Positions 8,937 to 15,916 of a stretch of DNA of 15,916 bases are shown here, one piece after another. The notes under the pieces are model-generated. The model searched no databases. It saw nothing but the letters and a program-made list of their open reading frames with translations, and had not been told where the DNA came from. Origin of the DNA: Mycoemilia scoparia. Its lineage: Eukaryota > Kickxellomycota > Kickxellomycetes > Kickxellales > Kickxellaceae. How positions within the stretch are numbered: the first letter of the stretch is position 1; each line of letters begins with the position of its first letter. Where the stretch lies: NCBI GenBank assembly GCA_027575805.1, contig JANBPU010000336.1, forward strand, positions 1 through 15,916. Direction: 5' to 3'. Both the position numbers and the translations under genes were made by a program.

Positions 8937-11900
8937 ATGATGCAGCATTTCACTGGCAACCCTAGGGCCAGCACCAGCAGTGGAGATAACAACGGTGGCC
9001 AAAACTTCAATGCTCTTTCGGATACCCCCGGCAGCGACCAAAGAACGGCGATGACATCTGCCGATAGTAGCAGCAGAGATATCAACCGGATACATATGAT
9101 GCCTACTCCTACAAACACTGAGAGATACGCCCAACATAAAGTTGTTGGGGCAACATTAGAAAGTGGCTCTTCCTCAAAGCCTCTTACTGCGCATAATAAT
9201 GCTGGTGCCAGTAACAAAGTATCTTCGCGGCGTCGTCAGAAGCAAATTCAACAGTATTATTCAAACCTTCATCATCCCATTCCATCACATCCATATGGGG
9301 TATCTACAGCAGCAGCAACATCTTCATCAACTGTTGGAACCCCAATGTTGAATACTGGCGGCTCAAACGAACACCAGCATCAGCATCATCACCAATTTTA
9401 TCAACCTGGTGTCCCCAGCAACATGACCACATCTTCTGCACTCGGCAAAAATACTATACATACTGTATCCTATTCTAATGGCAATGAATTTCAAAATCCT
9501 CATCGTAACAATATCTACAATAGGAGTAGTGACAGTGGTAATGGTGGCGTCGGAGGTAATGGCGGAAACGGCAGCGAAACTTCATTGTATATATCTGCCG
9601 GAACCACACGCACGGTAACTACCACAACAGTCACTACCACAACATCCATGCCTCCTTTGGTATTCCCAGCTGTTTCCATCGAAAAACGCACCAATCCCAA
9701 ACATTATCCACTTGCCGATAGCAAAATTCCTCCTGCCTTGATAGAATTTGTATCTCAAATGGATGATGCTGGAGCCCTAATTACCGAAGATGAGTTGGGC
9801 CAACTCGAAAATTATACGTCATTGAATCCTGCAAATTCGGCACTTTATGCAGGCAATGCAAAGTACATGGGGTTTGTCGGACCATTCCCAGGAGCAGCTA
9901 GTGCTAGCACCGGCAGTGGTATAAGGAAGCGACAGGCATCACCGCCATCAACTGCAAACAGGGTCTTGACGCCAAAGTATACCCAAGATGATGATAAAAA
10001 TTCTAGTGGAGGCTTATTGGCTGGTGCTTCCCGAAGCAATGCAGGTGTAACAGCAAATAGGTTTGTTGGCAATGATGGTGGTCATATAGATCATGCTGGA
10101 AACCGCCAACGTCCCCTATCCCTTGTTTCTGCAGGCAAGCCACCATTGCATTTCCGTAGCTCAGCTGGCCAGAATAACAACAGTGGTGTTAATAATAGCG
10201 ACAATTGTGTGGTTGGCACAACACATACTTGTCAGCTTTCACCCAGTGCTTCGCACAAACCCACCAAGCGGGCTAAGCCTCGTGATGACAATTCTGCTTC
10301 TTACTTTTCTGAGGATGCTGATGTTGATGAGAGTTACCCGACTGAAGCCCTGCTTTCAGCATCCAGTACTTCCTCGGCCGCCGGTCAGCTCCGTTCCTTC
10401 CAAACTATCATAGCTCATGACTCTGCCAAGGCTTGTAATTTTGAAAGGGATGATGTTGAGAACCGGTTTTCACAAATCGATGCAGTTGGCGAAGTCGAGG
10501 GTTCCGTCAATAACGACGAAGAAGAGATGCAAGACATAAACCATGATGACCAACAGGATGGTATGAGTATCGCCATGCCTAGTGACGATAATGAGGCGCC
10601 ACTTCCTTCACCCCAGCAATCTCCACGACTCGAGGCTGTCAACTGTATGATTGAAAGTGACGCTGAGGATATGGATGGTGCTTCTATGGACGCAATGAGC
10701 ATCGAGGCTGGCATGACATTCAAACAGCACAGAAAAGGCAAGATGTCTGGTGAGTATGATTCAAAGGCTCTTGCTCGTCATGAGACTCTCTCTCCTGCTT
10801 CATCCCGTGGGGATCTAAAGGGACATGCATTCTCGCAACATTATGGAGCTAATGGCTTTAATAGTGCTGACATCGAAACTATGCCACAGATGGGATTTGG
10901 TACACATGGCCAAAATAATCAATTGGTTCAAAAGGATCATTACAATGATCACCAAGATGCGGCCACTGTTGATCTATCATCATTACAATCTATAAAGTCG
11001 ATTCTTGGCACATATGATCATTTACCACCAAACATGCAGTCATATATTCTGTTCCATTTCTTGAAGCGCACTCCCAGGGATGTGCTCCAGTTTACTGCAC
11101 AGACTCTACTACCTGTCCTACGCAGAGACTTTATTGGTGAACTACCCACCGAAATATCAACTCGAATTCTCAAGTTCATGGACCCAAAGACACTATGTGC
11201 CGCAAGTTGTGTAAATAAGAGATGGCATAGGGTTATCAACACCAACAGATCATTATGGAAGCACCAATTGATAAGACACAATTATATGCATACTCCTAGC
11301 CACCAACATCCAAAAGCATTAAGCATGTTCAACCTGGGAGAGGATCCAAAACAAAGTATACTTGAAGGATATAACCCACCTTTGACCGAACTCGAACAAG
11401 AGCACGTTAGCTTGGCTGTGGGTGCCAACAAGGGATCTAGAAATGACCGTTCTGGAGAAAAGATGTCAAGTCGCCAGCGCAATTCTTCAACATCAATGCC
11501 ATTTAGACTGTGGTCCAATCCATGTCGTGATGAGTTCCACAGAAAAGCTGTTTTGGAGCGTCGTTGGGTTGATGGTAAAGGAAAGGTCCTCAGATTCAAA
11601 CTTCCTGAGGATGGTCTAACTGTAACATGCATTGACTTTGATGAGAAGTACCTTATCGTTGGGCTTGATTTCTATGATACACTCGTATATTGCGTAAAGA
11701 CAGGAAAGATTATAAGACGCTTGCATGGGCACGAAGGTGGCGTATGGACATTTGCTCGTGCTGGCGAAACCCTTGTAACAGGCTCCACTGATAGACACAT
11801 TAGAGTCTGGGATCTCAATACTGGAGAATGCACGCACCTGTTTGCCGGACACACTAGCACAGTCAGATGTCTCAAGGTGTCTTTGCCAACCGATGTCAGA

Positions 11901-13067
11901 ACTCCCGAACAGCGACGCAATGGTATTGAACCAATCTATGAACCACAGGAACCAATAATTGTCAGTGGAAGTCGCGACAGCACAATCAAAGTATGGAAAC
12001 TACCTAGTCCCAAAGCTGATCCACCGTACCACCACGACTCTAATGTTCAACAACAAGGTGATGATTCTCTCAATGTGACCAAAGTCAACCCATACTTTAA
12101 GAGATCTTTGTGTGGACACACTGCATCGGTCCGCACAATGGCAGTGTATGGACGATTGGTATTTTCTGGCTCTTACGACTGTACTGTCAGAGTTTGGGAT
12201 TCAACCACTGGCACATGTCTTCACAATCTCAAGGGACACGGTGATAAGGTATATTCGGTTGCACTTGATCCTGATCGCCACAATGTATTCAGCGGATCAG
12301 TCGATTGCACTATTCGCATGTGGAACTGGGATACAGGCGAACTTCTCGCCGTGATGAACGGGCACGAAAGCTTGGTGGGTTTGCTATCGCTTCATCATGG
12401 GTCATTAGTTTCAGCAGGCGTTGATTCAGCGCTTAGAGTTTGGGATCCCACTACTGGAGAGAATCGCCACACCCTTAAACGTGACAACGTCGAAGCAATT
12501 ACTTGCTTCCAGTTTGATGGCACCAAGTTGATTAGCGGTGCAGGAGAGGCCAAGATGTGGGATCACAGAACTGGCAAATTCATTCGCAATGTTGTTAGTG
12601 GAGTGCGCGGCATATGGCAGACTGCATTTACTGATAGCAAACTAGCGGTTGGAGTTCAATCCGTCAATTTATCGTACTTTGAAATCCATGACTTTTCTCC
12701 AGAGCTAGACGATGAAGAAACTCCAAATGAGATGGAAGTAGTGGGGTGGGATGAGCCGAACTCTGCTACAATAGTGACTACTAATCGTCCACCAGAAGAT
12801 CCTGCTATTCGCGAGAACTTGGAATATAACCAACAGCAGCAGCAATTAAACATACGTCTTAACCAATTAAGAAACATTCGAAATAACAGACAACAGTTTT
12901 ATCCCAATCCTCCATCACAGCATCAGCAACAACAGCGTGCTGAAAATGCCATACATCCATCGCAGGGCCCGCAGCTCACTGGACAGGCGACTACATCAGC
13001 AGCCCCATTGAGATCCAATACCACCAACGAGCCCAGACAACAGCGACCATCTTCATCTGCTCAGTAG
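8937..13067 (+). CDS. CDC4: Cdc4/Pop1-type F-box WD40 protein (SCF substrate receptor)
   Basis: Predicted substrate receptor of an SCF E3 ubiquitin ligase: the F-box binds Skp1, and the WD40 propeller binds phosphodegrons of cell-cycle proteins (in yeasts Sic1/Rum1, Cdc6/Cdc18). The 1376 residues read as follows. A long disordered N-terminus has H/Q, G/N and T tracts, with a more ordered-looking island at 242-319 and an acidic stretch around 510-590. The dimerisation D-domain is at about 681-735 (LPPNMQSYILF from 696) and the F-box at about 736-780 (LPTEISTRILKF). Eight WD40 blades span about 893-1254, ending in YFEIHDFS as in yeast Cdc4, followed by a Q-rich tail. Phosphodegron-binding arginines align with Cdc4 R443, R467, R485 and R534: R953, R977, R1013 and R1066. 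The linker block NPYFKRSLCGHTASVRT is Cdc4-specific, which argues against Met30. Yeast Cdc4 is about 780 aa, so the N-terminus is greatly extended. There is no coding intron. Start is the first in-frame ATG after a stop at 8913-8915. Confidence 0.95.
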   Translation: MMQHFTGNPRASTSSGDNNGGQNFNALSDTPGSDQRTAMTSADSSSRDINRIHMMPTPTNTERYAQHKVVGATLESGSSSKPLTAHNNAGASNKVSSRRRQKQIQQYYSNLHHPIPSHPYGVSTAAATSSSTVGTPMLNTGGSNEHQHQHHHQFYQPGVPSNMTTSSALGKNTIHTVSYSNGNEFQNPHRNNIYNRSSDSGNGGVGGNGGNGSETSLYISAGTTRTVTTTTVTTTTSMPPLVFPAVSIEKRTNPKHYPLADSKIPPALIEFVSQMDDAGALITEDELGQLENYTSLNPANSALYAGNAKYMGFVGPFPGAASASTGSGIRKRQASPPSTANRVLTPKYTQDDDKNSSGGLLAGASRSNAGVTANRFVGNDGGHIDHAGNRQRPLSLVSAGKPPLHFRSSAGQNNNSGVNNSDNCVVGTTHTCQLSPSASHKPTKRAKPRDDNSASYFSEDADVDESYPTEALLSASSTSSAAGQLRSFQTIIAHDSAKACNFERDDVENRFSQIDAVGEVEGSVNNDEEEMQDINHDDQQDGMSIAMPSDDNEAPLPSPQQSPRLEAVNCMIESDAEDMDGASMDAMSIEAGMTFKQHRKGKMSGEYDSKALARHETLSPASSRGDLKGHAFSQHYGANGFNSADIETMPQMGFGTHGQNNQLVQKDHYNDHQDAATVDLSSLQSIKSILGTYDHLPPNMQSYILFHFLKRTPRDVLQFTAQTLLPVLRRDFIGELPTEISTRILKFMDPKTLCAASCVNKRWHRVINTNRSLWKHQLIRHNYMHTPSHQHPKALSMFNLGEDPKQSILEGYNPPLTELEQEHVSLAVGANKGSRNDRSGEKMSSRQRNSSTSMPFRLWSNPCRDEFHRKAVLERRWVDGKGKVLRFKLPEDGLTVTCIDFDEKYLIVGLDFYDTLVYCVKTGKIIRRLHGHEGGVWTFARAGETLVTGSTDRHIRVWDLNTGECTHLFAGHTSTVRCLKVSLPTDVRTPEQRRNGIEPIYEPQEPIIVSGSRDSTIKVWKLPSPKADPPYHHDSNVQQQGDDSLNVTKVNPYFKRSLCGHTASVRTMAVYGRLVFSGSYDCTVRVWDSTTGTCLHNLKGHGDKVYSVALDPDRHNVFSGSVDCTIRMWNWDTGELLAVMNGHESLVGLLSLHHGSLVSAGVDSALRVWDPTTGENRHTLKRDNVEAITCFQFDGTKLISGAGEAKMWDHRTGKFIRNVVSGVRGIWQTAFTDSKLAVGVQSVNLSYFEIHDFSPELDDEETPNEMEVVGWDEPNSATIVTTNRPPEDPAIRENLEYNQQQQQLNIRLNQLRNIRNNRQQFYPNPPSQHQQQQRAENAIHPSQGPQLTGQATTSAAPLRSNTTNEPRQQRPSSSAQ

Positions 13068-13391
13068 ATAGATAGACGATGGGGGGTTATAATATTTTAA
13101 CAATAATCATTCCAGCTACGTGACATGATCAGGACTCTCTTTCTCTCTGCTTCCAAGCCTTTGTTGCTACATATCGTTGCTTTTCAAACAATATTACGTT
13201 ACGCATTTCCTCTACCATGCTTTCTTCATGACATTCTTCTTCATCTACGAGAAACCTCAATTTATATTGTTAGTTTTATAACATTTTATCAGCGCATCTC
13301 ATGTATTAATGACATTGTTTTATGACAGATTTTCCAATCTAAAGATTTCATTTCTGATTTTCATTCATTTATCTTTATCTCAGTTTTTATA

Positions 13392-13397
13392 AATAAA
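13392..13397 (+). terminator. Candidate poly(A) signal of the CDC4-like gene
   Basis: AATAAA lies 325 nt after the stop, preceded by T-rich sequence. It is the only canonical hexamer seen on this strand in the interval. Confidence 0.4.
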
Positions 13398-13447
13398 TAT
13401 CTCTCTGAACAAAATTACATTCAAGTTTCAAGCTGTTTAATTTATAA

Positions 13448-13453
13448 TTTATT
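13448..13453 (-). terminator. Candidate poly(A) signal of the convergent 427-aa gene
   Basis: TTTATT on the + strand reads AATAAA on the - strand, about 225 nt past the stop of the minus-strand gene. It faces the opposite signal at 13392-13397, about 50 bp away. Confidence 0.35.
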
Positions 13454-13677
13454 CTTAGTTCAGAAATGAATGGTAATGGTAGTGATGATGACAAAAGAAC
13501 GAACTAAAATTCCTATCCTATAGTTTATAGAACAAAAAGTCAAACTGTATGTAGAATGTTTGTAAATGTTGAACCATGTCTACCATCATTTTTTGTTTGA
13601 CCAAAATCGAGCAGAGTTTTATATATTTATATAGAGGGAAAGAGATCTATGAGCTCTTTTCAGTCCTAGATAACGCC

Positions 13678-14961
13678 CTAATTCTCAGCCACTGCCTTTT
13701 TTTGTGTAGAATTCATGGCCGATTTCCTGTTAATATCCTCACGAATTCTTCTAATATCCTTCAAATTCTTTTTCAAATAAAGCTCCATGGCCTGTGGAGA
13801 TGAAGTTTCACAAAACACAACGAAACCCGGGAAAGTATCATTGAAGTTCATCTTTGGGGTCTTATTAGGTCTCTTTGTAGTAATAACCATGACGGGCAAA
13901 TCCGACCAATCTTTGAAATTCAATTTAGGCAAGTACGAATCCATACGAGCCAAAATCTTTGCATAGTTAGAAGGATGTACAGTATTTTGGAAAAAGACCA
14001 ACTTACGATTAAGTTGGATTCTGGGTTTTGTCAAAATCTTGGGCCAAATGGGTCGGCCTTTTCTATCATATTTAGGTTTATTGCTTTTAAGTCGGTTTTC
14101 AAAAAACTCTTGTTCATATTTTTCATAGGGATTGTCACCTTCGCTAAATGTAATATTATTACCGTCTGTGTCTGATGGCTGTTTACGGAGTTGCAAGAGT
14201 AGGTCGGTTGATAGCTTGTTTGTTTTTTGGATTGTGGCATCACTTAGGATACCTTTTTGAGCAGCTTCTTTGAATCGGGCTGCTCGGAGGTCGGTGACGG
14301 TGCGGAGTTTGACACTGTTGCCCATGATTTCCATGGCTGAGCCGACTGATGATATGGCATGGGCTTCGATGTATCGGTCAATTTCTGTCTTGTGGCGGGG
14401 AGTGACTTGAACTTCAAGTTGATTGCATATATCGTACATTAACATCATTACTTTGGATCTAATGTAGTTTGGATTGTTACTATCGATCTTGATCTCTGGG
14501 ATTACTAGACGAATTTTTTTGTATCTCTTGGGGACGTATTCGTAGACTCCAGTGGTGGATTTCGGGTCATCGGTTGGGTCTGATGTTGGGTTTGATTCTG
14601 CTGCTGACTCTCCTTGAGTAGCTTCAGTGATGGTGGTGGAATCATTTTGGTTGTTGCTAACTTCCTCTTGTTGTTGCTCTTGCCCTTGAGATGTCTCGTC
14701 ATTTTTCTCCTCACTCTTTGTTGGCTGTAAAAGATAAACATCGGTCTCTATTGGCTTATAATGCGGTGTATCAGCAGTAGGTATCTTTCCTGAAAAAATG
14801 GGATACATTCTAGTAACAATCTGCGTAAATGCATCATTGTTTGCTGCTTTGGCCATAGGTGATGCTGAGTAGAAATCCGGGTGGATCCTTCTAAGCATAT
14901 CACGATACACCGGTTTAATGTGTTGATAAAGTTTTAACAACTGCTTAGCTTTTTTCACCAT
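13678..14961 (-). CDS. DUF4460/TCAIM-like protein with N-terminal HPD segment (putative)
   Basis: A 427-aa intronless protein. The N-terminus (1-60) is basic and helical, and contains RRIHPDFYSASPMAKAANND with HPD at 27-29. This resembles the DUF4460 region of TCAIM-type mitochondrial proteins (HPDFF followed by a conserved NE/NN), itself J-domain-like. A Q/E/S/T-rich linker follows (about 81-138). The rest (140-427) is a soluble alpha/beta region with no transmembrane segment. A later block, RKLVFFQNTVHPSNYAKIL and MDSYLPKL, may correspond to the partner domain DUF4461, but the match is weak. The basic N-terminus would suit mitochondrial import; this is inference. Function is unknown; TCAIM is reported as a mitochondrial protein in animals. 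That the ORF is real is well supported by its length, ATG start and convergent placement. The family assignment is from memory of motifs only. Confidence 0.7.
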   Translation of the reverse strand: MVKKAKQLLKLYQHIKPVYRDMLRRIHPDFYSASPMAKAANNDAFTQIVTRMYPIFSGKIPTADTPHYKPIETDVYLLQPTKSEEKNDETSQGQEQQQEEVSNNQNDSTTITEATQGESAAESNPTSDPTDDPKSTTGVYEYVPKRYKKIRLVIPEIKIDSNNPNYIRSKVMMLMYDICNQLEVQVTPRHKTEIDRYIEAHAISSVGSAMEIMGNSVKLRTVTDLRAARFKEAAQKGILSDATIQKTNKLSTDLLLQLRKQPSDTDGNNITFSEGDNPYEKYEQEFFENRLKSNKPKYDRKGRPIWPKILTKPRIQLNRKLVFFQNTVHPSNYAKILARMDSYLPKLNFKDWSDLPVMVITTKRPNKTPKMNFNDTFPGFVVFCETSSPQAMELYLKKNLKDIRRIREDINRKSAMNSTQKKAVAEN

Positions 14962-15210
14962 TTTTGTAATTGATCTTTAGTGTATGGGAATATTATGTAT
15001 ATGAGGGTAAAAGCAGAAAATATATTAGAGTGTAGTATATTTATGAAAAGAGAGAAAGGAAGTTGAAGATAAGCTGAAAACGAAAAAATTGTTGAGGATT
15101 ACTAAAAGATAACTGTATTGCAGTTAGAATATTTTTATTTTATGGAATTATGGGTCAGGAATGGGCATGGTTTTGGACCAGATCTAATTTGATTTGATCG
15201 TATTTGAATG
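14962..15210. other. Upstream region of the 427-aa gene
   Basis: AT-rich non-coding sequence that should hold the promoter and leader of the minus-strand gene. No TATA box or leader intron stands out. Confidence 0.4.
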
Positions 15211-15462
15211 CTAAGTTGTAGCTGACTCCTCTAAAAAAGAAGAGCTACTAGAAAATAACCCTTTGAGTATCAGCTTAAAATGTAAGGTTTTTGAGCTGGT
15301 TTCGTAGGGTGGACTGTGGGAATCATTAGGCTCTCTATTGATGGAGAATTTGCCATATTTTTCTATGACTTTTTTTGCTAACCACAGTATATTATTAAAG
15401 GATCCATTCTCAGGTACAAAATCCATAACAGAGGCTTGGCACTCATGAGTCTCCCTATGCAT
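15211..15462 (-). CDS. Hypothetical 83-codon ORF, unrecognised
   Basis: ATG-initiated ORF with a stop codon a few codons upstream of the ATG in frame. The predicted product has mixed composition (ENGSFNNILWLAKKVIEKYG in the middle, then a Ser-rich end FSSSSSFLEE), not the low-complexity character of the other shadow ORFs. I recognise no domain, signal peptide or membrane segment. It lies between the 427-aa gene and the right-hand repeat arm, so it could be a small gene, an exon, or a remnant of a decayed gene or element. Chance cannot be excluded at this length. Confidence 0.25.
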   Translation of the reverse strand: MHRETHECQASVMDFVPENGSFNNILWLAKKVIEKYGKFSINREPNDSHSPPYETSSKTLHFKLILKGLFSSSSSFLEESATT

Positions 15463-15602
15463 AACAAGTTTTTATTGTTTTTGTATATTTATTCCTTTCA
15501 TTCTAGTACCTATCTACAGTCCCCACGTGTCCACAAGAAAGTGCAAAAGAGGCTTCTTTAACATATCATGGTCTGTATGATTCTACTCACAACTGCTCTA
15601 AA

Positions 15603-15632
15603 CATATGGGTAGTTATTTTCGAAGGGCTAAA
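15603..15632 (+). repeat. Hairpin-element fragment, copy D (left end only)
   Basis: About 30 bp repeats the left edge of copy C (15729-15758) with three or four mismatches, beginning CATATGGGTAGTTATTTT. The matching right inverted arm is absent, so this is a truncated or broken copy lying 126 bp upstream in direct orientation. Confidence 0.7.
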
Positions 15633-15640
15633 CGTAGATA

Positions 15641-15712
15641 GTGCATGATGATGAACTTCTCTCCCTAGGAGTAATAAAGAGCTTATTCATCAATGGATGG
15701 TGCATGATGATG
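15641..15712. repeat. Direct repeat GTGCATGATGATG
   Basis: The same 13-mer occurs at 15641-15653 and 15700-15712, 59 bp apart, between fragment D and copy C. It could be a trace of a local duplication associated with element insertion. Confidence 0.7.
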
Positions 15713-15733
15713 CGTTGGTCAATCATTTCATAT

Positions 15734-15820
15734 GGGTAGTTATTTTTGAAGGGTGAAAGTTTAATAGTAAAACTGGACCTCCATTTAATAGTACATGGTC
15801 ACCCTTCAAAAATAACTACC
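15734..15820. mobile_element. MITE-like hairpin element, copy C
   Basis: The element is 87 bp. The inverted arms 15735-15756 and 15799-15820 pair perfectly over about 22 bp, with inner core TTGAAGGGTGA / TCACCCTTCAA, leaving a loop of about 43 nt. It is in inverse orientation to copy A: the reverse complement shares the GTCCAG and AACTTTCACCC blocks but lacks about 20 bp of A's interior. Short TAT words lie at both edges (15731-15733 and 15821-15823), a possible but unproven target duplication. Confidence 0.7.
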
Positions 15821-15916
15821 TATACTGTGAATGATATTATAATGTTGGTTTAATGATTATAATTGGGCTTTTTTAAATTTGATAAATATAATTTAGAAAA
15901 GTGATTAGACAAAAAG
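15734..15916 (-). repeat. Long inverted repeat, right arm
   Basis: This is the reverse-complement partner of 38-242. It consists of hairpin copy C at the inner edge and an AT-rich outer flank (15821-15916) that matches 38-132 and continues to the end of the window, so the full repeat is cut by the window boundary. The best part is about 93 percent identical over 59 bases by hand count. Confidence 0.8.

Larger units (their letters stand above)
13068..13677. other. Convergent intergenic region
   Basis: AT-rich 3' region shared by the CDC4-like gene (+) and the 427-aa gene (-). Opposed poly(A) signal candidates lie at 13392-13397 and 13448-13453. No gene is supported here. Confidence 0.6.

Noticed and set aside
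9967..9990. LTPKYTQDD in the CDC4-like protein as a self-phosphodegron
   Set aside because: A lysine directly after TP is disfavoured in Cdc4 phosphodegrons, and short TP motifs are expected by chance in a long Ser/Thr/Pro-rich region.

Overview
The window looks like nuclear DNA of a fungus, most likely an early-diverging (zygomycete-type) lineage. I infer this from AT-rich intergenic DNA full of microsatellites, a one-domain eukaryotic-style pantothenate synthetase, a Cdc4/Pop1-type F-box protein with the fungal D-domain, GT-AG introns with a TACTAAC-like branch site, and few introns per gene. The species cannot be named from this sequence. No rRNA, tRNA, CRISPR array or bacterial-style operon was seen.

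Layout. Positions 1-904 are non-coding and hold one long repeat arm (38-242) and a second short hairpin element (597-707). Then come pan6, pantothenate synthetase (905-1831, +), and CDC45, the replicative-helicase subunit (2909-5345, +, one clear coding intron at 4657-4828, plus a probable 5'-leader intron). A 3.6-kb gene-poor stretch (5346-8936) has simple repeats and a possible leader intron. It precedes a long intronless CDC4/pop1 homologue (8937-13067, +, 1376 aa). A convergent gene (13678-14961, -, 427 aa) encodes a protein with an HPD-containing N-terminus resembling DUF4460/TCAIM-type proteins. The right end (15211-15916) carries an unrecognised 83-codon ORF and the second long repeat arm, inverted relative to the first.

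How the genes relate. pan6 is housekeeping vitamin B5/CoA metabolism. CDC45 is part of the CMG helicase at replication forks. The CDC4-like protein is the substrate receptor of an SCF ubiquitin ligase that in yeasts degrades CDK inhibitors and the licensing factor Cdc6/Cdc18. Two neighbours therefore act on DNA replication and S-phase entry, but they are separate transcription units and nothing here proves co-regulation. The 427-aa protein may be mitochondrial, which is uncertain.

The most unusual content is a small family of hairpin elements sharing the core TTGAAGGGTGA: three full copies and one fragment. Two of them sit at the inner ends of long inverted repeats that reach close to both ends of the window. 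A likely reading is that this is an assembly contig or interval bounded by two copies of one repetitive element.
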